This document shows, piece by piece, positions 16,707-24,728 of a stretch of 64,000 bases of DNA. Numbering within the stretch: position 1 is the first letter of the stretch; every line of letters starts with the position of its first letter. The stretch is from the NCBI RefSeq assembly GCF_014648995.1, contig NZ_BMSE01000020.1, positions 1 to 64,000 on the forward strand. Direction: 5' to 3'. This DNA comes from Streptomyces massasporeus (GTDB lineage Bacteria; Actinomycetota; Actinomycetes; Streptomycetales; Streptomycetaceae). The notes beneath the pieces were generated by a model. That model was not told the origin of the DNA. It did not search any database and worked only from the letters and a program-made list of their open reading frames with translations. The position numbers and the translations under genes were made by a program.

Positions 16707-18788
16707 ATGCGTGCCCAGGCACAGAACCGCTCGAACGCCGACCGTATCGGCGAACGCCCCACGCCCCGGCCGGTCACCGCCCCCGTCCCTCCCCCGCTCA
16801 TCGCGCTGCAACGGGCGGCGGGCAACGCCGCGGTGACCCGCGCGATCCAGCGGGCCCGGGACGAGCACCACCCCGAGGGAGAGCGCAGTGGGGCCGGGGA
16901 ACGCGACGTCGAGGGGCCCGTACCGGTCCAGCGGCGGCCCTCCGTCCTCGACGCCGTCGGCTCCCCCGGCCGCCCCCTGGAGGGCCGCATCCTTCAACGG
17001 GCCGAGCAGGCCTACGGCATGGAGTTCGGCCATGTGCGCGTGCACAGCGGGCCCGTCGCCCAGCGCTCGGCCGAGGAACTCGGAGCCCTCGCCTACACCA
17101 CCGGCTCCCACATCGTGCTCGGCGGGAACAGTGTCAGCGACGAGGTGATGTACGAAGAGATCGACCACGTGCGCCAGCAGGCTCTGGGGCCCGTGCCGGG
17201 CACCGACAACGGCAGGGGCGAGAGGGTCTCCCACCCTGACGACCCGTTCGAGAGGAGCGCCGGGTCCAACGGCCGGAGGATGGCAAGGGGCGCCGACCCC
17301 GACCTGTCACTGCCGGGGGCCGCCGCACCCGGCGGAGTGATACAGCGCAGCGCCGACACGGGTGCCCCCGTCCCTGTCCAGCGGGCGGACCGGCCCGGCC
17401 CGCCGGCCACGAGCGCCGCCTCGCCCCCGGCCACGGCCTCACCCCCGGGGATGGTCCGTCTGGCGCGGCTGCTCGTCGGCGGCAGCCAGGAGATCAGGAA
17501 CAAGCAGGTACGCGACGTCATCCACAAGCGGGTGCGCGGCGGCCCGAGATTCACGGACGAGGAGCTCCAGGCGATCAGGGCCGTGGAGTCCGAGGACCCC
17601 AAGTGGCTGAAGACCGTGGGCATCTGCACCCACGCCGAAGCGGAGGCCTACATCAAGGCGGGCGACTTCCGCGGCTGGCTCCAGCAGCCCGAGGGCAAGC
17701 GGCTGCTCGTGGCGACCCTGCGGTGGCAGCGGAACGTCGAGGACCGCGCCCAGGGCATGCCGCCGGCCAAGGCCGCGCGGTCCGACTACCAACTCGGCCG
17801 CCACATGGCCATGCACGCCGACGAGACTCCCCAGTCCGAGAAGGACCAGCTGGAGGGGGAACGGAACGAGCAGATCTTCCAGACCTTCGTCAAGACCTTC
17901 CTCCCACCCGGCATCAGCGACGACGTACCCGACGCCGACCAGCACCGCCGGCGCGTCGAGCGCGGCACCGAGCTGCTGACCAGGATCTTCCTGATGCTGA
18001 AGGAGGGGCTCAAGGTCTTCAACCCGGAGGCCGGCATCCACGAGGACTTCAAGGACGACGTCGCCCACGCCCTGGCCTACGGCGGTCGCGTCAACGTCCG
18101 CATCCCGCAGCTGGCCGACGGCCAGCACGGCTACGAGCTGCCCCAGTGGCTCCACATCACCAAGGAGGACCGGAAGGTGTGGGAGCCCCGGTCGACACCG
18201 GCGGCACCGGTGTACCGGCGTGGGTTCGGCACGCACCACATGGAGATCGGCGACAACGAGAAGGACGGGACGCGGGGCGAGTTCGTGGAGAAGGGCGAGA
18301 TCGGGGCCACCGTGCAGAACTGGCTCGACCCCCACAGCCACCTCTACGGCCTGCCCCTCGCCGTGGGCGGCATGGGGAACAACGACTACCACGGCGACAC
18401 GATCCTCCCGGACGAGTCGTACGGGCACCTGTTCATGGGCTACAAGCCCCCGACCGGCAAGCGCGACGGCGCACTTCAGGTCGGCATCGAGACCGCCGGG
18501 CCGGGAGGCAGGACGCCCGACGGCTATGAGCACGGCGTGACGAGCAGCGAGAAGAACAACAATCCCGTGAGCCACCTCGGCGGCCACAAGGACGACAAGC
18601 CCGGCGCCAAGGCCCCGCTCGGTTCGAGCCAGCGCCATGTCGATCTGCGGGAGTTCGGCGACTGGGTGCAGAAGCTGAAGCGTCTGGAGAAGGACTGGAA
18701 GACCGAATTCGCCAAGGCCGCGACGCATGAGGAACGCGCGGCCCTGTACCGGGACCTGATCGGCAAGCGCAACGGCCCGGGTTCGTGA
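16707..18788 (+). CDS. DUF4157-domain protein with degenerate HExxH and unassigned C-terminal region
   Basis: A 693-residue protein started at the ATG preceded by AAGGGGAG (6-base gap). A disordered Pro/Arg-rich N-terminus with LIALQRAAGNAAVTRAIQR (31-49), common in actinobacterial DUF4157 proteins, is followed by the DUF4157 core (about 88-160: LEGRILQRAEQAYGMEFGHV, RVHSG, LAYTTGSHIVLGGN). The usual zinc site HELxH is EEIDH here (150-154): the first His is Glu, so peptidase activity is doubtful. A second disordered linker (about 165-250) precedes a C-terminal part of more than 400 residues that I do not recognise. It has a Gly/His/Asn-rich centre (FGTHHMEIGDNEKDG, DPHSHLYGLPLAVGGMGNND). DUF4157 proteins are often cargo of contractile injection systems or polymorphic toxins; no such apparatus is in the window. 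Confidence 0.88.
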   Translation: MRAQAQNRSNADRIGERPTPRPVTAPVPPPLIALQRAAGNAAVTRAIQRARDEHHPEGERSGAGERDVEGPVPVQRRPSVLDAVGSPGRPLEGRILQRAEQAYGMEFGHVRVHSGPVAQRSAEELGALAYTTGSHIVLGGNSVSDEVMYEEIDHVRQQALGPVPGTDNGRGERVSHPDDPFERSAGSNGRRMARGADPDLSLPGAAAPGGVIQRSADTGAPVPVQRADRPGPPATSAASPPATASPPGMVRLARLLVGGSQEIRNKQVRDVIHKRVRGGPRFTDEELQAIRAVESEDPKWLKTVGICTHAEAEAYIKAGDFRGWLQQPEGKRLLVATLRWQRNVEDRAQGMPPAKAARSDYQLGRHMAMHADETPQSEKDQLEGERNEQIFQTFVKTFLPPGISDDVPDADQHRRRVERGTELLTRIFLMLKEGLKVFNPEAGIHEDFKDDVAHALAYGGRVNVRIPQLADGQHGYELPQWLHITKEDRKVWEPRSTPAAPVYRRGFGTHHMEIGDNEKDGTRGEFVEKGEIGATVQNWLDPHSHLYGLPLAVGGMGNNDYHGDTILPDESYGHLFMGYKPPTGKRDGALQVGIETAGPGGRTPDGYEHGVTSSEKNNNPVSHLGGHKDDKPGAKAPLGSSQRHVDLREFGDWVQKLKRLEKDWKTEFAKAATHEERAALYRDLIGKRNGPGS

Positions 18789-18900
18789 GCCGCGGTCGGG
18801 ACCGGTGCGGGATCCGTCCGGCACGCGGCCGGCGCCATCCGTGAGTGGACGGACGGCACCGCGGTTCGCGCTCTCACCTCCGCGTCGGCAGGATGGGGCC

Positions 18901-19437
18901 ATGACCGAAATTCGCACGCCCCGCCTCCTCCTGCGCCGATGGCTGGAGGAGGACGACCTCGTCCCGCTGTCCGAGATCCACGCCGACCCGGCGGTGATGC
19001 GCCGTATCGGCGACGGCGCGACGCGCTCCGAGGACCAGACCGCGCAGGACATCGAGGCATGGGAGGAGGAGTGGGACGAGGAGGGGTTCGGGATGTTCGC
19101 CGTGGAACTCCTGGGCTCCGGTGAGCTGGCGGGCGCCGTCGGTCTGTCCGTGGCCGACGCTCCGGCGGAGATCGCCGGGCAGGTGGCGATCAGCTGGCGG
19201 CTCGGGCGGGTGTTCTGGGGTCAGGGCTACGCCTCCGAAGCGGCCCACGCCACCCTGGAATTCGCACTGCAGGACCGCGGTCTCGACCGGGTGGTGGCCG
19301 TGCGCCGGATCGCCGACGCAGCCTCCGCCAACGTCCTCGACAAACTCGGCATGCGGGCGGAAGGCACCGCGCAGGACCCGGTCCACGGCCACGACCTCGC
19401 GGTGTACGGCATCGACCTCACGCAGTACCAGGACTAG
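18901..19437 (+). CDS. GNAT-family N-acetyltransferase
   Basis: A 178-residue acetyltransferase of the RimJ/RimL type: it begins with IRTPRLLLRRWLEEDD, has the acetyl-CoA loop FWGQGYASEAAHATLEFAL, and ends with the typical SANVLDKLGMRAEG segment. The substrate may be a protein N-terminus or a small amine. The stop codon TAG (19435-19437) is the first three bases of the left terminal inverted repeat of the adjacent element, so the natural C-terminus may have been altered by insertion. Confidence 0.9.
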   Translation: MTEIRTPRLLLRRWLEEDDLVPLSEIHADPAVMRRIGDGATRSEDQTAQDIEAWEEEWDEEGFGMFAVELLGSGELAGAVGLSVADAPAEIAGQVAISWRLGRVFWGQGYASEAAHATLEFALQDRGLDRVVAVRRIADAASANVLDKLGMRAEGTAQDPVHGHDLAVYGIDLTQYQD

Positions 19438-20127
19438 ATGAATGAGTCCAAGGGGTGTCGTTCCAGGTTGAGCTCCCCCTTGAAGGTCTGATTGATCGGC
19501 TCGATGACCTGCCGCAGCGGTTTGAACAGGTGTGACCCGGCCGGCTCGGCTTCCCCCTTGCGGGCCGGCCGCAAGGCCGTGCTCGAACTCGCGGCCGAAG
19601 TAGTTCTTGTCCCCGATGATCGTCTGCCCGGGGTGAACGGCGAGGATGTCTGGCGCAGTATCGAGCATGTCGCGCAGCGTTTCGCGCTCGTCCGCCTTGG
19701 CCCCGGTGAGAGCGAACAGGACCGGCAGTCCGCCGAGTGTGCACACCAGGTGCAGACGCAGCCCCCAGAAGTATCGCGAGTGTGATGAGCAGTAGCCGTA
19801 CTGGGCCCAGCCTGCCAGGTCCGAGCGCTTGGCCGTCTCACGGGAGCAACCGCAACCGACCGGTGTGGAGTCGACCAGCCACACATCGTCGCTCCACAGC
19901 GAGGTATCGCGGGCCACGATCCGGATCATGCTGGTGAGCAGGGAGAACGCGGCGCGCAGCCGCTTGTTGTAGCCGGACTGCTGGGGCACGTAGGGAAACA
20001 GGTGGCCGAAGTCCCGCCCGACGCGGTGAAGCCGGCGCCGCTCAGAGGTGTATCCGAGCAGCGCCGACATGACCGCGAGCGTGCTCAGCTCGGTGTCACT
20101 TAGCGTGGGCGTGATTCCGACGGCCCT
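19434..20127 (-). pseudogene. IS982-family transposase remnant
   Basis: Homology begins at LSDTELSTLAVMSALLGY near 20105 and continues with WLVDSTPVGCGCSRETAKRSD (first catalytic Asp) and IIGDKNYFGREFEH (second Asp). Near 19570 the frame changes and some residues are missing; the other frame then gives LRPARKGEAEPAG, FKPLRQVIEPINQTFKGEL (the Glu region) and ends abruptly as LERHPLDSFI. About 60 N-terminal and 40 C-terminal residues of a normal IS982 transposase are absent. Its upstream end is joined directly into the MerR coding sequence. It cannot encode an active enzyme. Confidence 0.85.
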
Positions 20128-20308
20128 CGCGCAGTGTGCGGAGGAGTTCCAGACGAAGCAGTGCGTCGAGGTCGTAGAGCCGATAACCGGCGGGACTACG
20201 GGTGGTCGGCGCTACCACCCCCGAATCGGAGTAGAACCGGATGGTCCTCACGGACAAGCCGGTCCGTCGGGAAAGCTCCCCGATCGAGTAGAGGGTCGTC
20301 ACGTCCAT
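20096..20308 (-). pseudogene. MerR-family regulator, truncated after its DNA-binding domain
   Basis: From the ATG at 20308: LYSIGELSRRTGLSVRTIRF and GVVAPTTRSPAGYRLYDLDALLRLELLRTLRE form an intact MerR winged helix. After RE (about 20127) the sequence changes into IS982 transposase DNA and the frame closes at 20096, leaving 70 residues. The dimerisation coiled coil and effector domain are lost. It may still be transcribed from the intact 19-bp-spacer promoter just upstream, and the start codon would then be at or next to the transcription start, giving a leaderless mRNA. A dimer cannot form without the lost helix, so it is probably non-functional. Confidence 0.8.
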
Positions 20309-20315
20309 GTCCCCC

Positions 20316-20346
20316 ACTCTGCTGTCTCCAGTCGCTGGAGACTCAA
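20316..20346 (-). promoter_or_regulatory. MerR-type promoter with 19-bp spacer and central palindrome
   Basis: On the minus strand a -35 element TTGAGT (20341-20346) and a -10-like CAGAGT (20316-20321) are 19 bp apart, the overlong spacing that MerR activators correct by DNA twisting. The palindrome GTCTCCAG-TCG-CTGGAGAC (20324-20342) lies across the spacer. The truncated merR begins 8 bp downstream of the -10. The site is probably the native autoregulatory operator. Confidence 0.75.
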
Positions 20347-20524
20347 GGCCATTCCCCAGCTGGGCCCCGACCGAGACCTCCTCCGAGGTACTGAAGCATG
20401 CGTCGCGTGCTCTCCGCTGACCGCCAGGATGAAACGGGCACGCCTTGCACGCGCTGGGCGAGCGAGGGCAGCGGCATGCGGCACCGCTCGCTGGCGGCCT
20501 ACGGCTACGAGCCCTTGGACTCAA

Positions 20525-21154
20525 TCATCCAGCGCCGGTGTGACCGCCGGCCGGTGAGCCGTCCGGCTTTCGCACTGCCGCGTCGAGGACCGGGCCCAGT
20601 TCCCGGGCCACGGTCGTCAGGGCCCGGACGTCCTGGTCGGCGCGGGCGAGGAGGATCGCCCCCTCCAGGCTGCTGATCATGAGCGTGGCGAGTGCGCCGG
20701 TCCGTTCCTCGGGCACACCCATCCCGGTCAGGGCCCGGGCGACCGCACCGGTCCAAGTGGCGAACGCGGCGGACGCCGCCTTCCGCGTGGAGGGGACCGA
20801 CTCCGCGCAGTCCACCGTGGCCGCCGCGACCGGGCAGCCGCCCGCGAAGCCGGCGGCCTCGTACTCGTCGGTCCACTGACGCACCATCGCGGCGAAGAGT
20901 CCGCTCGGTGTCGGCTCGGGCAGCGAGGCCAGGAACCGGGCGACGCGGTCCGCCGCGTATCGGCCTGCCCAGCCCACCGCCTCGTCGACCAACTGCGTCT
21001 TGCCGCCGGGGAAGTAGTGCTGGAGCGAGCCACGAGGGGCGGCGGCGGTCACGGCGACCTCGCGCATGCCGGTGGAGGCGACTCCGTCGCGGCGGATGAG
21101 CTGGGCCGCGCTGAAGACCATCCGCTCACGCGGTCCCCGTTCAGCCTTCGCCAC
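20525..21154 (-). CDS. TetR-family regulator (LmrA/YxaF-like)
   Basis: A 209-residue repressor: [53 protein letters not shown], then a ligand domain with [14 protein letters not shown], typical of the LmrA/YxaF/QacR-like group. Its stop TGA lies inside the right terminal repeat of the adjacent element (20512-20531), so the last residue or two may not be original. It is divergent from an oxidoreductase gene. Two near-identical palindromes in the 156-bp gap are the likely operators, giving autoregulation plus repression of the dehydrogenase. Confidence 0.9.
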   Translation of the reverse strand: MAKAERGPRERMVFSAAQLIRRDGVASTGMREVAVTAAAPRGSLQHYFPGGKTQLVDEAVGWAGRYAADRVARFLASLPEPTPSGLFAAMVRQWTDEYEAAGFAGGCPVAAATVDCAESVPSTRKAASAAFATWTGAVARALTGMGVPEERTGALATLMISSLEGAILLARADQDVRALTTVARELGPVLDAAVRKPDGSPAGGHTGAG

Positions 21155-21214
21155 CCTCGGCCTCCCTCAGCTCTCACGCACGTCAGCTTCAGCGCCCCTT
21201 GTCGACTCCCACCC

Positions 21215-21230
21215 TATGACCGCCGTCATA
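21215..21230. promoter_or_regulatory. TetR operator copy 1
   Basis: Perfect palindrome TATGAC-CGCC-GTCATA between the divergent TetR and dehydrogenase genes. It shares both half sites with copy 2, whose centre is 27 bp away. Confidence 0.8.
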
Positions 21231-21240
21231 ACCGCGGCTA

Positions 21241-21258
21241 CTATGACCGCTGTCATAG
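21241..21258. promoter_or_regulatory. TetR operator copy 2
   Basis: CTATGAC-CGCT-GTCATAG, a perfect palindrome apart from the spacer and one base pair longer on each side than copy 1. It lies about 53 bp before the dehydrogenase start codon and probably overlaps its promoter. Confidence 0.8.
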
Positions 21259-21310
21259 CCGAGGGCGGCGACGGCTCGGCTGCCGCGCGAGCCGCAGGAG
21301 GCGGTGCGTC

Positions 21311-22222
21311 ATGTACGTCGGTTTCATCGGTCTGGGAGTCATGGGTCAGCCCATGGCACTGAACCTCGCCCGTGCCGGGACCCGTCTCGTGGTCTGGAAC
21401 CGCACCCCTGAGCGCTGCGAGCCTCTGCGCGCCGCCGGGGCCGAGGTGGCGGCGAGCACCGCCGACGTCTTCCGCCGTGCCTCCACCGTGCTCCTCATGC
21501 TGGCCGACGAGACGTCCGTGGACGCGGTCCTGGGGCGCGGCACCCCGGACTTCGTCCCGAGCGTCGCCGGCCACACCGTCGTCCACATGGGCACGACCGC
21601 GGCCGAGTACTCCAGCGGCCTCCAGGAGGACATCCGGGCCGCGGGCGGGCGTTACGTCGAGGCCCCGGTCTCCGGCAGCCGCGTCCCCGCCGAGCGGGGC
21701 GAACTGGTCGGGATGCTGTCGGGCGACGACGACGCCGTGGCGACCGTCCGGCCGCTGCTCGCTCCCCTGTGCCGGGAGACGTTCGGGTGCGGCGCCGTCC
21801 CGGGCGCCCTGCTGCTGAAGTTCTCCGTGAACCTGTTCCTGATCGCCGTGGTCACGGGACTTGCCGAGGCGTTCCATTTCGCCGAGCGGCACGGGCTCGA
21901 TCAGCGTCTCTTCCGGGACGTCCTGGACGCCGGTCCCATGGCCAGTGCCGTCTCCCGGGGAAAGGCGCCCAAACTGCTGGAGCGCGACTTCTCGGTCCAG
22001 GCGGCCGCCGCGGACGTCCTGAAGAACAACCGCCTGATCGCCGAGGCCGCCCGCAAGGCCGACCTGGCGTCCCCGCTGCTCGACGTGTGCCACGCCCTCT
22101 ACGACGAGACCGTCCGGCGGGGCCATGGCGGCGAGGACATGGTGGCCGTCCTGCACGCCCTGGAGGCCCGGACCGCAGGCGCTCCCGCGTCGGAGGAGCG
22201 AAGCACCGACGCCTCCGCGTAG
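21311..22222 (+). CDS. NAD(P)-dependent beta-hydroxyacid dehydrogenase family oxidoreductase
   Basis: A 303-residue enzyme of the 3-hydroxyisobutyrate/6-phosphogluconate dehydrogenase family. The Rossmann motif is [21 protein letters not shown] (3-23). The substrate motif [16 protein letters not shown] lies at 117-131, and Lys170 in [11 protein letters not shown] is at the usual catalytic lysine position. The acid substrate or imine is unknown. GGAGG precedes the ATG by about 10 bases. Control by the divergent TetR protein through the twin palindromes is strongly suggested. Confidence 0.92.
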   Translation: MYVGFIGLGVMGQPMALNLARAGTRLVVWNRTPERCEPLRAAGAEVAASTADVFRRASTVLLMLADETSVDAVLGRGTPDFVPSVAGHTVVHMGTTAAEYSSGLQEDIRAAGGRYVEAPVSGSRVPAERGELVGMLSGDDDAVATVRPLLAPLCRETFGCGAVPGALLLKFSVNLFLIAVVTGLAEAFHFAERHGLDQRLFRDVLDAGPMASAVSRGKAPKLLERDFSVQAAAADVLKNNRLIAEAARKADLASPLLDVCHALYDETVRRGHGGEDMVAVLHALEARTAGAPASEERSTDASA

Positions 22223-22301
22223 GCGTCGTCGCATGCTGCCGTGGCACCCGTGGGTGCGGGGAGGGGCGTCGAGGACCGGGCAGCGCGAGGGTCAGGCGTG
22301 G

Positions 22302-23063
22302 TCAGGCGTGGGAGAGCGCGAAGGAGACCAGGAAGCCGCTGACCGTGACCAGCCCGATCGCCAGATGGGCTTCCTGGAACGCCTCGGGGATCATCGTGTC
22401 GGCGATCATGGCCAGGATCGCTCCGGCGGCCACCGCCGTCACCCCCGCGATCACGGTGGGCGAGAAGCCGCCGAGGACGGCGTAGCCGAGGATCGCCGCC
22501 ACGGTGCTCGCGGCCGCGATGGCGCCCCACACCCCGAAGACGTAAGCCTTGCTGCGCCCGGACTTCTTCATCCCCGCCGAACTGGACAGGCCCTCCGGGA
22601 TATTGCTGATGAACACCGCCGCGACCGTCACGAGGCTGACCGCCCCACCGTCGAGCAGGCTGACGCCGATCACCGCCGACTCGGGCACTCCGTCCAGAAG
22701 CGCGCCGAGTGCCAGCGCCGTGCCCGAGCCGCCCTGTTGCTCCTCGGACGGCTGCGCCTGTTCCGTGTGATGGCCCGATCGCTTGCGATGGCGGGCGCCT
22801 CGGCGTGCCAGCCACAGGTTCCCGGCGGTGTAGGCGACTGCTCCGGCCAGCGTCCCGATCGCTGCCGGACCCAGCCCACCCTGCTCGTAGGCCTCGCCGA
22901 CCAGTTCGAAGGAGACGGCCGAGAGGAGCACGCCGGCACCGAAGGCCATCACCAGCGCGATGACTTTCTGCGACACGCGCATCCCGTAGCCGAACACCGC
23001 TCCCAGCAGGAGAGCACTGCCCGCCAGCAACCCCCAACCGCCTGCTTGCATCACCTCGGACAT
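22302..23063 (-). CDS. ZIP-family metal transporter
   Basis: A 253-residue protein with about eight membrane helices. The metal-path motifs of helices 4 and 5 are visible: ALGALLDGVPESAVIG and AVFISNIPEGLSSS; the usual HNIPEG has lost its His (SNIPEG). A cytosolic loop with HRKRSGHHTEQ lies between helices 3 and 4. Likely divalent cation (Zn or similar) uptake. It is divergent from a VOC protein. No Zur-like palindrome was noticed. Confidence 0.88.
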   Translation of the reverse strand: MSEVMQAGGWGLLAGSALLLGAVFGYGMRVSQKVIALVMAFGAGVLLSAVSFELVGEAYEQGGLGPAAIGTLAGAVAYTAGNLWLARRGARHRKRSGHHTEQAQPSEEQQGGSGTALALGALLDGVPESAVIGVSLLDGGAVSLVTVAAVFISNIPEGLSSSAGMKKSGRSKAYVFGVWGAIAAASTVAAILGYAVLGGFSPTVIAGVTAVAAGAILAMIADTMIPEAFQEAHLAIGLVTVSGFLVSFALSHA

Positions 23064-23173
23064 GCAGCGCCGTGTACCCGCGCGAGCGTGATCGGCACCT
23101 GAGGTCCTCGGTGACGGTGGTCGGCAGCCGTTGCGGTTGGCGGACCGGGCGGCGCTCGGGCAGGCTGACGCGC

Positions 23174-23557
23174 ATGGTTTCGGTGGTGCAGAACATGGCG
23201 ATCGACTGTACGGACGCCTACGAGTTGGCCCGGTTCTGGAGTGAGGTGACCGGTTGTCCGCTGCATCCGCAGGACGGGCCGGGCGACCGGGAGGTTCAGG
23301 TGATGCTTCCGGAGGGCCCGCTGCTGAACTTCAACCAGGTGCCGGAACCGAAGACGGTCAAGAACCGGATCCACCTGTGCCTGCGGCCGACGACCTCGCG
23401 CGAGGAAGAGGTCGAGCGGCTGCTGAAGCTCGGAGCCACCCTGGTCTCCGATCGCCGGAAGCCCGACGGCGCGGGCTGGGCCGTCCTCGCCGACCCCGAG
23501 GGCAATGAATTCTGCGTCCTGCGCAGCGAGTCCGATCGGGCTGCGACGCCTTCCTGA
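23174..23557 (+). CDS. VOC-superfamily (glyoxalase/bleomycin-resistance fold) protein
   Basis: A 127-residue single-domain protein containing MAIDCTDAYELARFWSEVTG and the closing WAVLADPEGNEFCVLRS, characteristic of glyoxalase-like VOC proteins of unknown substrate. The ATG at 23174 places the first beta strand next to the start, as in other members; further upstream codons show no family similarity. Confidence 0.85.
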   Translation: MVSVVQNMAIDCTDAYELARFWSEVTGCPLHPQDGPGDREVQVMLPEGPLLNFNQVPEPKTVKNRIHLCLRPTTSREEEVERLLKLGATLVSDRRKPDGAGWAVLADPEGNEFCVLRSESDRAATPS

Positions 23558-23676
23558 GTCTCGGACGCACCTCGGACACGGCGTACGGGAGCAGCGCGGT
23601 GATTGGCCGTGTGACGTCTGTTCAGGGTGGGCGGTCCGCAATAGCGTGAGCGGCCTTCGCGTTCTGGGGAGGTCTC

Positions 23677-24726
23677 GTGAACGGGCTTCGCGCGGTCGTC
23701 GTCTGCCTCGTGATCGCGTGTGCCGCGGTGGTGGCGCCGGCCGCCGCCGTGTCGCCGGGCTGGTCGGCACTGCCCGTGCCGGCGGCGACCCCGCCCGTGA
23801 CCGTGTCCGACCTCGCCGCCCGCGGGCCGGGCGAGGCGTGGGCGACCGGGTACGAGCAAGCAGCAGACGGACCACGACCGATGCTGTACCGGTGGGACGG
23901 CACCGCGTGGAGCCGGGACACCGGCTTCCCCGGCGCCGGTGAACCGGGCCTGCTCGGCAAGGTCCAGTTCGTCGGCGAGGAGGTGTGGATCTTCCACGAC
24001 CGCTGGGGCACGGCGGAGATTCTGCGCCGGTCGGCAGCGGGGTGGAGCACCGTGCCACTGCCGCAGACCCTGTGGACGTACCAGGACTTCACCGCCGTGG
24101 CGGGTGCCGCGTGGGTGGTGGGTGAGGACGACACCGGGCTGAAGGTCCTGCACTACGACGGATCCCGCTGGACCGCGCAGTCGACCCCGGACGGTGTCCG
24201 GTACCTCATGGGGATCACCGCGCGCACGGCCGCCGACGCCTGGGCCTGGGCGGACACCACCACCGGGGCTGCCGTCCTGCGCTGGGACGGCACGCTGTGG
24301 CGGGACGCGAAGGTGCCGCTGCCGCCGGACAGCAACGTGCACACGATCCTGCCCGAACCGTCCGGTCGGGTCACGATCGGCGGCAGCCGGTACGTCGACG
24401 GCGCGCCCCGCACCTACCTGACGACTTGGAACGGACACACCTGGCGCACCACGTACCCCCCGTTGGGCGACACCTCCGCCGAGGCCATGGTGCGCGGCCC
24501 GGACGGGGCACTGTGGCTGCCGGTGCGCAGCGACCGCGCCTTCCAGTCGAAGTACGCACGGGTGGACGGCTCGCGCACCGCCTTCTCCTACGGCCCCGAG
24601 CGCACCCGCGCTATCGACGTCAAACCCCGTGCCCTGGCGAGGGCCGGGTTCTCGCTGCTGTCCTTCGGGACCGTCGAGATCTACGGCTCGAAGCCGAACC
24701 TGATGAGCGAGCGGCTGGGAGGCTGA
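23677..24726 (+). CDS. Secreted repeat protein, propeller-like (paralog 1)
   Basis: A 349-residue protein with a Sec signal peptide (LRAVVVCLVIACAAVVAPAAA). The mature part has repeated segments of about 45-50 residues built around a WDGT-W core (LYRWDGTAWSRD, LHYDGSRWTAQ, LRWDGTLWRDA, TTWNGHTWRTT), as in bacterial beta-propeller or BNR/WD40-like proteins. The GTG start follows GGGGAGG. No catalytic motif was seen. The next gene encodes a paralog 2 bp downstream, so the two were probably formed by tandem duplication and are made from one mRNA. Confidence 0.88.
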   Translation: MNGLRAVVVCLVIACAAVVAPAAAVSPGWSALPVPAATPPVTVSDLAARGPGEAWATGYEQAADGPRPMLYRWDGTAWSRDTGFPGAGEPGLLGKVQFVGEEVWIFHDRWGTAEILRRSAAGWSTVPLPQTLWTYQDFTAVAGAAWVVGEDDTGLKVLHYDGSRWTAQSTPDGVRYLMGITARTAADAWAWADTTTGAAVLRWDGTLWRDAKVPLPPDSNVHTILPEPSGRVTIGGSRYVDGAPRTYLTTWNGHTWRTTYPPLGDTSAEAMVRGPDGALWLPVRSDRAFQSKYARVDGSRTAFSYGPERTRAIDVKPRALARAGFSLLSFGTVEIYGSKPNLMSERLGG

Positions 24727-24728
24727 CC

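Larger units (their letters stand above)
19435..20531. mobile_element. Element bounded by 20-bp imperfect inverted repeats, carrying IS982 and MerR remnants
   Basis: The left end TAGATGAATGAGTCCAAGGG (19435-19454) and the complement of the right end at 20512-20531 agree at 18 of 20 positions. Inside lie a frameshifted and truncated IS982-type transposase and the first 60 codons of a MerR gene. The inverted repeats do not flank a complete transposase matching them, and no obvious target duplication is seen, so this is either a decayed element or a non-autonomous mosaic. Both flanking genes (GNAT and TetR) run toward it and end inside its terminal repeats. The stretch 20347-20511 has no recognisable gene. 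Confidence 0.6.
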
